The translations under genes were made by a program, and so were the position numbers. 36,780 nucleotides of DNA from Pseudomonas sp. IPO3778 (GTDB lineage Bacteria; Pseudomonadota; Gammaproteobacteria; Pseudomonadales; Pseudomonadaceae): NCBI RefSeq assembly GCF_013386825.1, contig NZ_JACARC010000062.1, positions 1-36,780 on the forward strand, given 5' to 3'. The notes under the pieces are model-generated. The model was not told the DNA's origin and made no database searches. It worked only from the letters and a program-made list of their open reading frames with translations. Of this stretch, positions 16,387 to 24,221 are shown one piece after another; position 1 is the first letter of the stretch; every line of letters begins with the position of its first letter.

Positions 16387-16902
16387 ATGTCAGACCACGC
16401 CAAACAAATGACCGAAGACGAAGCCGCCGAATTTGCCGAGCAGGTGTTCGACGTGGCCCGCAAGGGCGATGCCGCGATGCTGGCTGCGCTGCTGGCCAAG
16501 GGCTTGCCGCCGAACCTGCGTAACCACAATGGCGATACGCTGCTGATGCTCTCGGCCTACCACGGTCATGCAGACGCGGTGAAAGTGTTGCTGGAATTCA
16601 AGGCCGACCCGCAGATTGCCAACGACAAGAACCAACTGCCGATTGCCGGCGCTGCGTTCAAGGGCAACCTGCCGGTGGTCAAGGCGTTGATCGAAGGCGG
16701 TGCGTTGGTCGAGGGCGCGTCTTCTGATGGCCGTACGGCGCTGATGATGGCGGCGATGTTCAACCGCATCGACATGGTGGATTACCTGCTCAGCCAGGGC
16801 GCCAACCCCACGGCCACCGACGCCCAGGGCGTGACCGCGTTGACAGCGGCCCAGACCATGGGGGCGGTGGATACGGCGGCGCAGTTGCAAAAACTGGTGT
16901 AG
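16387..16902 (+). CDS. Ankyrin-repeat protein
   Basis: 171 residues with about four ankyrin repeats from residue 25 to 165: NGDTLLMLSAYHGHADAVKV, then a KNQLPIAGAAFKGNLPVVKA repeat, DGRTALMMAAMFNRIDMVDY and a last QGVTALTAAQTMG repeat. There is no signal peptide, so it is cytoplasmic. AAGGAG lies 7 bases before the ATG. Small ankyrin proteins of Pseudomonas bind other proteins; a partner is not evident. The gene follows the acyl-CoA synthetase by 96 bases and may be in the same transcript. Confidence 0.9.
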   Translation: MSDHAKQMTEDEAAEFAEQVFDVARKGDAAMLAALLAKGLPPNLRNHNGDTLLMLSAYHGHADAVKVLLEFKADPQIANDKNQLPIAGAAFKGNLPVVKALIEGGALVEGASSDGRTALMMAAMFNRIDMVDYLLSQGANPTATDAQGVTALTAAQTMGAVDTAAQLQKLV

Positions 16903-16943
16903 GCTTTGCGCCCTCAAAACCAGCCCCGTCACAGGACCACCCC

Positions 16944-17474
16944 ATGAAAAGCGCACTCGTCGAACTCATCAGCAAAATCAGCTCCGGCTGCATGAGCGAA
17001 CCCGAGATCGCCAGGGTGGCGGACGAGGCGGCCCAGGCTTACGCCGATGCTGACGCTTTCCTGGCGGCCAACCCGGACATCAACTACGACGACACTTTCC
17101 CGATTCCCCTGGGGGAGTGGATCGTTGTCGGCAGCCTGCCGGACACCGTGCTGTTCCAGGCCGACTCTTACCAGGACCTGTTCGCCCAGATCGTTGCCTC
17201 GTTCGGCCCCGGCGTGGCGTTCAACCTCAAGCCCAAGCAATTGGCCAAGACCGAAGCCCTGACCGCGCTGAACCGCATCCAGGTCCAGATGAGCGCGCTC
17301 AACCCGGAAAATGGTGGCTACGTGCTGGTCAACTTCAGCCAGTTGCTGGACGACGAGATCCAGGCCGTGCTGGTCTACGGCAATGACGTGCCACGGGTGC
17401 TGGCGTTGTGTGCCGAAGTCGGGATCAAGGGCGAACCGTCCCTGGAAGCCCTGCGGGTTGCGGTCCACGTCTGA
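16944..17474 (+). CDS. Conserved hypothetical protein, 176 residues
   Basis: 176 residues, acidic, with no signal peptide or membrane helix. A clean AGGA ribosome site precedes ATG 16944, and codon use matches the neighbours, so it is a real gene. Segments such as DDTFPIPLGEWIVVGSLPD and YVLVNFSQLLDDEIQAVLVY look like a compact alpha/beta domain. I do not recognise the family. It lies 41 bases after the ankyrin gene on the same strand and may be co-transcribed with it. Confidence 0.7.
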   Translation: MKSALVELISKISSGCMSEPEIARVADEAAQAYADADAFLAANPDINYDDTFPIPLGEWIVVGSLPDTVLFQADSYQDLFAQIVASFGPGVAFNLKPKQLAKTEALTALNRIQVQMSALNPENGGYVLVNFSQLLDDEIQAVLVYGNDVPRVLALCAEVGIKGEPSLEALRVAVHV

Positions 17475-17542
17475 AATAAAACGGAACCCCTGGCCACGGC
17501 TGACTATCCTAAGCAGGCAAGCCCTCACTTAGGAGCGATACC

Positions 17543-17734
17543 ATGGGTTCCACTTTTAATGGCCTGATCGGGTTGATCATCCTGGCGCTGGATATCTGGG
17601 CGATCATCAACGTGTTCAAAAGCGGCGCGGGTACCGGCGCCAAGGTGCTGTGGATCCTGTTGATCCTGCTGCTGCCGGTGTTGGGCTTGATCATCTGGGC
17701 GATCGCCGGGCCGCGCGGCAACGTGCGGATCTGA
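17543..17734 (+). CDS. Small membrane protein, PLDc_N (cardiolipin synthase N-terminal-like) type
   Basis: 63 residues with two hydrophobic helices (about 7-25 and 35-56) joined by a short loop, ending in IAGPRGNVRI. The layout DIWAIINVFKSG, then KVLWILLILLLPVLGLIIWA and a GPR end is typical of the PLDc_N domain found alone or at the start of cardiolipin synthases. TAGGAG lies 8 bases before ATG 17543. There is no phospholipase D domain here, so it is a stand-alone membrane peptide of unknown role. Confidence 0.8.
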   Translation: MGSTFNGLIGLIILALDIWAIINVFKSGAGTGAKVLWILLILLLPVLGLIIWAIAGPRGNVRI

Positions 17735-17771
17735 TCCCCGGGCAAGGCTTCCGTGCCCCGCACGGGAGCCT

Positions 17772-18245
17772 TCAGATCAACCAGCTGCCTTCCAGCTCCA
17801 GCAACTTCACCTTGTTTTCAATCCCGCCGCCAAACCCCACCAGGGTTCCATCGCTGCCCACCACCCGGTGGCACGGGATGATGATGGAGATCGGGTTGGC
17901 GCCATTGGCCGTGCCCACCGCGCGGATCGCCTTGGGATTGTCCAGGTGCTGTGCCTGTTGGCCATAGGTCCAGGTGCGCCCGTAGGGAATCTGCAACAAC
18001 GCTTGCCACACCTGTTGTTGAAACGGCGTGCCCACCGGTGCCAGCGCCAGGTCGAACACTTCCCGCTTGCGTGCGAAGTACTCATCCAGTTGCCGGCGCA
18101 CTTCATCCAACTCGTTAGTTGCCAGGGTCCACTCTGCCTGCACCGGGCATTGATGCACGTTCATATACAACAAGCGCAATCCTTGTTCATCCGCCGCCAG
18201 TAATAGCGGCCCGAGCGGACTTGGGTGGTAGCAATAAAACATCAT
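17772..18245 (-). CDS. ogt: Methylated-DNA-protein-cysteine methyltransferase
   Basis: 157 residues from ATG 18243-18245; an ATG one codon later or a TTG at 18251 are alternatives. It repairs O6-methylguanine by transferring the methyl group to its own cysteine in IIPCHRVVG (Cys at about 125). The preceding FQQQVWQALLQIPYGRTWTY helix-turn-helix region, with YGQQAQHLDNPKAIRAVG, and the SPLGPLLLAADEQGL N-terminal domain are typical of Ogt. It lacks an AraC-type Ada domain, so it is Ogt-like rather than Ada. Confidence 0.93.
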   Translation of the reverse strand: MMFYCYHPSPLGPLLLAADEQGLRLLYMNVHQCPVQAEWTLATNELDEVRRQLDEYFARKREVFDLALAPVGTPFQQQVWQALLQIPYGRTWTYGQQAQHLDNPKAIRAVGTANGANPISIIIPCHRVVGSDGTLVGFGGGIENKVKLLELEGSWLI

Positions 18246-18563
18246 GGGCAATCCAAAAGGGCAGTGGGCAAAGATACGGCCCTAAGTTGCCCGCTACAAT
18301 CCCGGCTGTTTTTTGTGTGTCGAGATATTCGCTGTACAAAATTTTCACATTCCATCCAAGACAATTCGCCGGCTATTTTCCCGCCCGAGTGCTCTAAGAC
18401 GAGTGCCAACAAACGGCCGGAGTGAGTAATCAATGGCGTTGCCGGCGTTGATCGGGCACCATTTGCGCCATCGCGTTCACCACCTGCCCCAGCCTGACTG
18501 GGTGGGGGCGGGGCGCCGCTGTATTCATTCGCAACTTAAACTTCCAATGGGTCCTAAAACGAC
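18246..18563 (+). other. Spacer upstream of the LTA-synthase-type gene
   Basis: 318 bases between the divergent ogt and sulfatase genes. It holds a weak promoter-like pair (TTGTGT at 18313, 16 bases, TACAAA at 18335) and a GC-rich stretch at 18480-18520. No small gene and no clear operator is seen. Confidence 0.4.
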
Positions 18564-20651
18564 ATGGCAAACCCGGACGCCCTGAATCAGCAGCGAGCTT
18601 CTAATCGCTTGCTGCAACCGACCGTCAAATCCCATCTGGCGTACACGCTGCTTTGTGCCTTGATCATGATGGTGATGTTCTCCCTGCTGCGCCTGGCGCT
18701 GCTGGTCTACAACCGCGAGATGATCCTCGACACACCGGCCTCGACCTTCCTTGAAGCGTTCGCCAACGGCCTGCGCCTGGATATTCGCCTGGTGATGTAC
18801 GTGCTGGTCCCGCTGTTGCTGGCCTTGTTCAGCGTACGTGCCATGGCGGCTCGCGGGTTTTTCCGCTTCTGGCTGACGGTCGCGTCGAGCATCGCGCTGT
18901 TCCTGGGCCTGATGGAAATGGACTTCTACCGCGAATTCCACCAGCGCCTCAACGGCCTGGTCTTCCAGTACGTGAAGGAAGACCCGAAAACCGTGATGAG
19001 CATGCTCTGGTACGGTTTCCCGGTGGTGCGCTACCTGCTGGCCTGGGCCGTGGGCACGCTGATCCTGAGCATCGCCTTTAAAGGCGCCGACCGTGCAACC
19101 CGCCCACGCGGCCCGTTCAGCGGTGGCAGCATCGGCACCCGCCAGGTGGCGCCGTGGTACACACGCATCGCGGTGTTCGTGGTCTGCCTGCTGGTCGCGG
19201 TGGTCGCCATCCGTGGCACCCTGCGCCAGGGCCCGCCACTGCGCTGGGGTGACGTGTACACCACCGACTCGAACTTCGCCAACCAGTTGGGCCTCAACGG
19301 CACGCTGTCGTTGATCTCGGCCGCCAAGGCGCGTTTCTCCGAGGAGCGTTCGAACATCTGGAAAGCCACCCTGGAACAACCGCTGGCCACCCAGACCGTG
19401 CGCGACATGTTGGTGCTGCCGAGCGAGAAGCTGGTAGACACCGACACTGCCGCCGTGCGCCGTGACTTCACGCCGCCGGCCGAGAAGACCCTGCCGATCA
19501 AGAACGTCGTGGTGATCCTGATGGAAAGCTTCGCCGGTCACTCGGTGGGCGCCCTGGGTCGCCCGGGCAACATCACGCCGTACTTCGACAAACTGTCCAA
19601 GGAAGGCCTGCTGTTCGACCGCTTCTTCTCCAACGGCACCCACACCCACCAGGGTATGTTCGCCACCATGGCGTGCTTCCCGAACCTGCCGGGCTTCGAA
19701 TACCTGATGCAGACCCCGGAAGGCAGCCACAAGCTCTCGGGCCTGCCGCAGTTGCTCAGCGCCCGCAAGTTTGACGACGTGTATGTCTACAACGGCGACT
19801 TTGCCTGGGACAACCAGTCGGGCTTCTTCAGCAACCAGGGCATGACCAACTTCATCGGCCGTAATGACTTCGTCAACCCGGTGTTCTCGGATCCGACCTG
19901 GGGTGTGTCTGATCAGGACATGTTCACCCGTGGCCTGGAAGAGTTGAAGGCACGTGAAGGCGGCAAGCCGTTCTATGCGCTGCTGCAAACCCTGTCCAAC
20001 CACACGCCGTACGCGTTGCCGACGCCATTGCCGGTTGAGAAAGTCACCGACCGTGGCAGCCTCAACGAGCATTTGACGGCCATGCGCTACTCCGACTGGG
20101 CCCTGGGCCAGTTCTTTGAAAAGGCCCGCAAGGAGCCGTACTTCAAGGAAACCCTGTTCGTGATTGTGGGCGACCACGGCTTCGGCAACGAGCAGCAGAT
20201 CACCGAGATGGACCTGGGCCGCTTCAACGTGCCGATGCTGATGATTGCACCGGGCATGCAGGAGAAGTTCGGCGAGCGTGACCACACCGTGGGCACCCAG
20301 ATCGACATCGTGCCGACCATCATGGGCCGCCTCGGCGGTGACACCCTGCACCAGTGCTGGGGTCGCGACCTGCTCAACCTGCCGGAAGGCGACAAGGGCT
20401 TTGGCGTGATCAAGCCGTCGGGCAGCGACCAGACCGTGGCCTTGCTCACCGGTGACCGGGTGCTGGTACTGCCTAAGGAAATGCCACCGAAGTTGTGGGA
20501 ATACGAACTGGGCGCCAACCCGACCGGGAAAGTGATTCCAGAATCGCCGGACGAGGCTGCGTTGAAGCAGAAGCTCGAGTCGTTCCTGCAGACGGCTACC
20601 AAGAGCCTGTTGGATAACACCGCAGGCGTGGTGGACGGCAAGCCGGATTAA
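18564..20651 (+). CDS. LTA-synthase-family membrane sulfatase/phosphoglycerol transferase
   Basis: 695 residues. About five membrane helices lie in residues 25-220, followed by a large periplasmic sulfatase-type domain. Catalytic features are VVVILMESFAGHSVG (metal-binding Glu), NGTHTHQGMFAT (nucleophile Thr), and VGDHGFGN (metal-binding Asp-His). In Gram-positive LtaS these residues polymerise glycerol phosphate; in Gram-negative bacteria relatives such as OpgB add phosphoglycerol to periplasmic glucans. The role here is therefore probably phosphoglycerol or phosphoethanolamine transfer to an envelope glycan. The gene is single, with a bidirectional terminator behind it. Confidence 0.9.
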   Translation: MANPDALNQQRASNRLLQPTVKSHLAYTLLCALIMMVMFSLLRLALLVYNREMILDTPASTFLEAFANGLRLDIRLVMYVLVPLLLALFSVRAMAARGFFRFWLTVASSIALFLGLMEMDFYREFHQRLNGLVFQYVKEDPKTVMSMLWYGFPVVRYLLAWAVGTLILSIAFKGADRATRPRGPFSGGSIGTRQVAPWYTRIAVFVVCLLVAVVAIRGTLRQGPPLRWGDVYTTDSNFANQLGLNGTLSLISAAKARFSEERSNIWKATLEQPLATQTVRDMLVLPSEKLVDTDTAAVRRDFTPPAEKTLPIKNVVVILMESFAGHSVGALGRPGNITPYFDKLSKEGLLFDRFFSNGTHTHQGMFATMACFPNLPGFEYLMQTPEGSHKLSGLPQLLSARKFDDVYVYNGDFAWDNQSGFFSNQGMTNFIGRNDFVNPVFSDPTWGVSDQDMFTRGLEELKAREGGKPFYALLQTLSNHTPYALPTPLPVEKVTDRGSLNEHLTAMRYSDWALGQFFEKARKEPYFKETLFVIVGDHGFGNEQQITEMDLGRFNVPMLMIAPGMQEKFGERDHTVGTQIDIVPTIMGRLGGDTLHQCWGRDLLNLPEGDKGFGVIKPSGSDQTVALLTGDRVLVLPKEMPPKLWEYELGANPTGKVIPESPDEAALKQKLESFLQTATKSLLDNTAGVVDGKPD

Positions 20652-20663
20652 ACACCCGCGCAT

Positions 20664-20695
20664 AAAAAAAGAGGCCTTTTAAGGCCTCTTTTTTT
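20664..20695. terminator. Bidirectional intrinsic terminator
   Basis: The near-perfect palindrome has the stem GAGGCCTT / AAGGCCTC flanked by A7 on the left and T7 on the right. It serves both the plus-strand sulfatase gene (stop 20651) and the minus-strand DUF3309 gene (stop 20711), which converge here. Confidence 0.93.
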
Positions 20696-20710
20696 ACGCG
20701 TTTTAAAGCG

Positions 20711-20863
20711 TTATATCTTGCCGAGCAACAGCAGAATCAACAGCACTACCAATACGGTACCGAGAATACCCGATGGCCCGTAACCCCAGTTGCGCGAGTG
20801 AGGGAACACTGGCAGACCGCCGACCAGCAGGAGGATCAGAATAATGATAAGAATGAGGCTCAT
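20711..20863 (-). CDS. DUF3309 small membrane peptide
   Basis: 50 residues, read directly from the minus strand: MSLILIIILILLLVGGLPVF at the start, then PHSRNWGYGPSGILG, then a second hydrophobic helix ending LLLLGKI. Two short membrane helices around a conserved PHSRxWGYGPSG loop are the mark of DUF3309 peptides, widespread in proteobacteria and often stress-induced as I recall. AAGGAA lies about 8 bases before the ATG (20861-20863). It converges on the sulfatase gene with a shared terminator. Function unknown. Confidence 0.85.
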   Translation of the reverse strand: MSLILIIILILLLVGGLPVFPHSRNWGYGPSGILGTVLVVLLILLLLGKI

Positions 20864-21192
20864 GTGTTGTTTTCCTTATTGTCTTCTGAAAAGACCTGTT
20901 ATTTAACGAATAGGCCCGACAGCTGTTACGGACGCCTTACTAACTCCGACCGGTGTGTTCGAAGGAAAATTCCGTGTTTTTTTAAAGCTTTTTGCTAAGT
21001 TGCTTATTTCCTTTAACTGCGTTGCAAATACCCGTCCTTAGTTTAAATAAATTGAACTTGGCGGGTTTCCCGCCATCCGACCCGGCCCACGGTTTGCCTG
21101 GGGCATTCAGCAGTCTGATGGTGCGTGGGTGGGGGAAAAACCTTCGCTACACTGCGGCTCACTTCTTCCGTGAACCACAAGGCTACTTTCCT
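20864..21192 (+). other. AT-rich spacer between DUF3309 and SDR genes
   Basis: 329 bases holding the divergent promoters of both genes. It is strongly AT-rich at 20970-21055. A small hairpin GGCGGG / CCCGCC with a TTT loop lies at 21060-21074. I see no confident -10/-35 pair, no small gene and no repeat. Confidence 0.45.
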
Positions 21193-22014
21193 ATGCAAAA
21201 TCGCATGATGATCACCGGCGCCGGTTCTGGCCTGGGTCGCGAAATCGCTCTGCGCTGGGCCCGCGAAGGCTGGCAACTGGCCTTGTCGGACGTCAGTGAA
21301 GCGGGCCTGCAAGAAACCCTCAAGCTCGTGCGCCAGGCCGGTGGTGACGGTTTCACCCAGCGTTGCGACGTGCGCGACTACAGCCAGCTCACTGCCTTCG
21401 CACAGGCCTGTGAGGAAAAGCTCGGCGGCATCGACGTGATCGTCAACAACGCCGGCGTGGCGTCGGGCGGGTTCTTCAGCGAACTGTCCCTGGAAGACTG
21501 GGACTGGCAGATCGCAATCAACCTCATGGGCGTGGTCAAGGGCTGCAAGGCGTTCCTGCCGCTGCTGGAAAAGAGCAAGGGGCGCATCATCAACATCGCC
21601 TCCATGGCTGCCCTGATGCAGGGCCCGGCCATGAGCAACTACAACGTGGCCAAGGCCGGCGTGGTGGCGCTCTCGGAAAGCCTGCTGGTGGAACTCAAGC
21701 AACAGGAAGTCGGGGTGCACGTGGTGTGCCCGTCGTTCTTCCAGACCAACCTGCTGGACTCGTTCCGCGGGCCGACGCCGGCGATGAAGGCCCAAGTGGG
21801 CAAGCTGCTGGAAAGCTCACCGATTACCGCCGCAGAAATCGCCGACTACATCTACCGGCAGGTGGCTGAAGGGCAATTCATGATCCTGCCCCACGAGCAG
21901 GGGCGCGTGGCCTGGGCGCTGAAGCAGAAGAACCCGCAGTTGCTCTATGACGAAATGACCGTAATGGCGGACAAGATGCGGGCCAAGGCTCAGTCGCAGG
22001 CGGTGAAAGGTTGA
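21193..22014 (+). CDS. SDR-family oxidoreductase
   Basis: 273 residues from ATG 21193 (MQNRMMITGAGSGLG); the frame is open from 20992 but the extra part is low-quality. The Rossmann nucleotide motif TGAGSGLG is at residues 8-15, NNAGVASGG at about 86-94 and the catalytic YNVAK at about 152-156 with a Ser at about 138 (IINIASMAAL). This is a classical short-chain dehydrogenase/reductase. Substrate unknown; no catabolic genes flank it. It appears to be monocistronic, followed by a REP element. Confidence 0.9.
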   Translation: MQNRMMITGAGSGLGREIALRWAREGWQLALSDVSEAGLQETLKLVRQAGGDGFTQRCDVRDYSQLTAFAQACEEKLGGIDVIVNNAGVASGGFFSELSLEDWDWQIAINLMGVVKGCKAFLPLLEKSKGRIINIASMAALMQGPAMSNYNVAKAGVVALSESLLVELKQQEVGVHVVCPSFFQTNLLDSFRGPTPAMKAQVGKLLESSPITAAEIADYIYRQVAEGQFMILPHEQGRVAWALKQKNPQLLYDEMTVMADKMRAKAQSQAVKG

Positions 22015-22033
22015 ATTTCAGGTGAGCAACTGA

Positions 22034-22184
22034 TGTGGCGAGGGAGCTTGCTGTGGCGAGGGAGCTTGCTCCCGCTGGGCTGCGCAGCAGCCCCAAAAAC
22101 CTGCCACCCAAGCCTTCCTGAAAGAATGCATTAACCTTATTGGGGGCGCTTCGCACCCCGGCGGGAGCAAGCTCCCTCGCCACA
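22034..22184. repeat. REP palindrome with an 18-bp tandem duplication in one arm
   Basis: TGTGGCGAGGGAGCTTGC is repeated exactly at 22034-22051 and 22052-22069. The second copy continues into TCCCGCTGGG and pairs with the right arm (GCGGGAGCAAGCTCCCTCGCCACA, in two parts at 22161-22172 and 22173-22184) across a loop of about 80 bases. The element fills most of the spacer after the SDR gene. Confidence 0.85.
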
Positions 22185-22256
22185 GAGATCGCCTGCAAAT
22201 ATGAACATATCGTTTGGTTCTTGGGTGTAATTCGAGATTATTCACAGCCTGTCTGT

Positions 22257-22271
22257 AGGGTAATTTACCCT
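22257..22271. promoter_or_regulatory. csrA: Perfect 15-bp dyad upstream of csrA
   Basis: AGGGTAATTTACCCT has two exact 7-base arms around one central T, 97 bases before the csrA start. It is too short for a terminator and has no T run. It may be an operator in the csrA promoter. No regulator is assigned. Confidence 0.45.
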
Positions 22272-22337
22272 GATGTGTAAGACATGCCTGTTTAGCCTGA
22301 AGGCCATTGATGGTGATAGCCGGGGAGCGCAAGGTCA

Positions 22338-22366
22338 GGGTTCGGAAACTCAAAAAGGACGAACCC
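22338..22366 (+). promoter_or_regulatory. csrA: csrA leader hairpin with the ribosome site in its loop
   Basis: GGGTTCG (22338-22344) and CGAACCC (22360-22366) form a perfect 7-base stem. The 15-base loop ends in AAAAAGGA, which is the Shine-Dalgarno sequence, 8 bases before ATG 22368. AGGA in a hairpin loop is the kind of site bound by Csr/Rsm proteins, so this leader could give autoregulation or regulation by paralogues. Confidence 0.6.
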
Positions 22367-22367
22367 C

Positions 22368-22574
22368 ATGCTGGTATTAAGCCGCGCGGTAGGCGAAATA
22401 ATCTCGGTGGGTGACCAGATCACCCTGCGCATCCTGGAAGTCAGCGGCACCCAGGTAAAACTGGGTGTGGAAGCACCGGTGGGGGTCAATGTGCACCGGG
22501 CGGAGGTCTATCAGAAGATCCTCAGCCGCCAGGGCCTCCAGGGCCGGCAGGCCGAGCCCATGCCCAATCCTTGA
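22368..22574 (+). CDS. csrA: CsrA/Rsm-family RNA-binding translational regulator
   Basis: 68 residues. The CsrA fold is complete: MLVLSRAVGEIISVGDQITL at the start, then VKLGVEAPVGVNVHRAEVYQ. The RNA-contacting early strand (LVLSR, usually LILTR) and the conserved VHRAEVYQKI segment are present. It differs from RsmA and RsmE, which begin MLILTR, and resembles the third Pseudomonas paralogue (RsmI type); this is by memory. It blocks translation by binding ANGGA loops and is titrated by small RNAs such as RsmY/RsmZ. It converges with yheU three bases after its stop. Confidence 0.88.
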   Translation: MLVLSRAVGEIISVGDQITLRILEVSGTQVKLGVEAPVGVNVHRAEVYQKILSRQGLQGRQAEPMPNP

Positions 22575-22577
22575 TCG

Positions 22578-22805
22578 TCAGTCGAACAGATGCTTGGGCA
22601 CATCGTGCTTGAGCATCAACTGGCATTGTTCGCTCTCGGGGTCGAACACAATCAGTGCCTGGCCCTTGGTCAGCGCCTGGCGCACTCGCAGTACGCGGGT
22701 TTCCAGGGGCGTGTCGTCGCCATTGTCGGTGCCGTCGCGGGTCACGAAGTCTTCGATGAGGCGGGTCAGGGTGTCGACTTCAAGTGCATCGTAGGGAATC
22801 AGCAT
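22578..22805 (-). CDS. YheU (UPF0270) family protein
   Basis: 75 residues. MLIPYDALEVDTLTRLIEDF, then RDGTDNGDDTPLE and RVLRVRQAL, is the YheU/UPF0270 pattern (MLIPW, LENLIE, REGTDYG). A small soluble protein of unknown function. It lies 59 bases after the M42 peptidase gene on the same strand and could be the last gene of that transcript. Its 3' end abuts csrA, so any csrA terminator must lie inside it. Confidence 0.88.
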   Translation of the reverse strand: MLIPYDALEVDTLTRLIEDFVTRDGTDNGDDTPLETRVLRVRQALTKGQALIVFDPESEQCQLMLKHDVPKHLFD

Positions 22806-22864
22806 ACAAGTCTCAGCTAAAGAATCCCGGCGATGCTACTGCGCCGGGATCCCAGTTGCCAGTC

Positions 22865-24049
22865 TCAGGTTTTTTGGCCCACCAGGCTGTCCACCGACGG
22901 CACGCGGGTATCGCTCTCCATTTGCGTGTCGTGTTCGATCTGGTGACTGAACCGGTCCAGAGAGCCTTTGGCCGGTTGGGCGTCGCTGGCAAACACCGGC
23001 GGGCTGAGGATGTAGGCGCCCAGCAGGCGGCTCAGCGCTGCCAGGCTGTCGATATGGGTGCGCTCGTAGCCATGGGTGGCATCACAACCAAACGCCAGCA
23101 GGGCGGTGCGAATGTCGTGGCCGGCGGTCACTGCCGAATGGGCGTCGCTGAAGTAATAGCGAAACAGGTCGCGACGCACCGGCAGCTCATTCTCCGCCGC
23201 CAGGCGCAGCAGGTGGCGTGACAGGTGATAGTCATACGGGCCGCCGGAATCCTGCATCGCCACACTCACTGCGTGTTCGCTGGAGTGCTGCTCGTGGGCT
23301 ACCGGCGCGATGTCGATGCCGACAAACTCACTCACGTCCCACGGTAACGCGGCGGCCGCGCCACTGCCGGTTTCTTCGGTGATGGTGAACAACGGGTGGC
23401 AGTCGATCAGCAGCGGTTGGCCGCTGTCGACAATCGCCTTGAGCGCCGCCAGCAGGGCAGCCACCCCGGCCTTGTCGTCCAGGTGGCGGGCACTGATATG
23501 GCCACTCTCGGTGAACTCCGGCAGCGGGTCGAAGGCGACAAAATCGCCGACGCTGATGCCCAGTGAATCGCAGTCGGCGCGAGTGGCGCAGTAGGCGTCC
23601 AGGCGCAGTTCGATGTGATCCCAGCTGATGGGCATCTCATCCACGGCGGTATTGAACGCGTGCCCGGAGGCCATCAGCGGCAACACGCTGCCGCGGATCA
23701 CGCCGTTATCGGTAAACAGGCTGACACGGCTGCCTTCGGCAAACCGGCTGGACCAGCAGCCCACCGGTGCCAGGGTCAGGCGGCCGTTGTCCTTGATCGC
23801 GCGCACGGCGGCACCGATGGTGTCCAGGTGCGCGGAGACGGCGCGGTCGGGGCTGTTTTTCTGGCCCTTGAGGGTGGCGCGAATCGTGCCGCGCCGGGTC
23901 ATTTCAAACGGAATGCCCAGCTCTTCCAGGCGCTCGGCCACGTAGCGCACGATGGTGTCGGTAAACCCGGTGGGGCTGGGGATGGCGAGCATTTCCAGCA
24001 GCACTTTTTGCAGGTAAGCGAGATCCGGTTCGGGGATGGTTCGGGTCAT
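22865..24049 (-). CDS. NAGGN-system M42-family metallopeptidase
   Basis: 394 residues from ATG 24047-24049, with CAGGAG 6 bases upstream; the frame extends to 24289 through REP sequence, which is not part of the gene. M42 metal ligands are visible: SAHLDTIG (His-x-Asp), HLDDKAGVAA (Asp), TEETGSGAAA (catalytic Glu-Glu), FVGIDIAPV (Asp) and the late His in GCDATHGYERTH. This type always accompanies the N-acetylglutaminylglutamine amide genes and may process or degrade the dipeptide, though its step is not established. It lies downstream of ngg with a REP pair between. Confidence 0.88.
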   Translation of the reverse strand: MTRTIPEPDLAYLQKVLLEMLAIPSPTGFTDTIVRYVAERLEELGIPFEMTRRGTIRATLKGQKNSPDRAVSAHLDTIGAAVRAIKDNGRLTLAPVGCWSSRFAEGSRVSLFTDNGVIRGSVLPLMASGHAFNTAVDEMPISWDHIELRLDAYCATRADCDSLGISVGDFVAFDPLPEFTESGHISARHLDDKAGVAALLAALKAIVDSGQPLLIDCHPLFTITEETGSGAAAALPWDVSEFVGIDIAPVAHEQHSSEHAVSVAMQDSGGPYDYHLSRHLLRLAAENELPVRRDLFRYYFSDAHSAVTAGHDIRTALLAFGCDATHGYERTHIDSLAALSRLLGAYILSPPVFASDAQPAKGSLDRFSHQIEHDTQMESDTRVPSVDSLVGQKT

Positions 24050-24130
24050 GGAAACTCCTGATGAGTTGAGGGCATCGATGGTTTCGATGAGTGGGCCATT
24101 GGCTAGAGAGTCATCGGCTGTTCCGGCCCC

Positions 24131-24200
24131 ATCGCGGGCAAGCCCGGCTCCCACAGGGGAATGCATTCCAAATGTGGGAGCGGGCTTGCTCGCGAAGGCG
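24131..24200. repeat. Inverted REP pair inside the NAGGN gene cluster
   Basis: ATCGCGGGCAAGCCCGGCTC-type REP (24131-24155) and its inverted partner TGTGGGAGCGGGCTTGCTCG (24173-24200) face each other 17 bases apart. They lie between ngg and the M42 peptidase gene, so a co-transcript would carry this hairpin. Confidence 0.85.
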
Positions 24201-24221
24201 CCAGTCAAGGCAACACCTTTC

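Noticed and set aside
18525..20663. Minus-strand open frame of 712 codons opposite the sulfatase gene
   Set aside because: Antisense shadow: high His/Gln/Arg content, no motif, no ribosome site, and the plus-strand gene has intact catalytic motifs.
22034..22184. CRISPR-like direct repeats
   Set aside because: Only two adjacent copies without spacers, inside a REP palindrome, and no cas genes anywhere.
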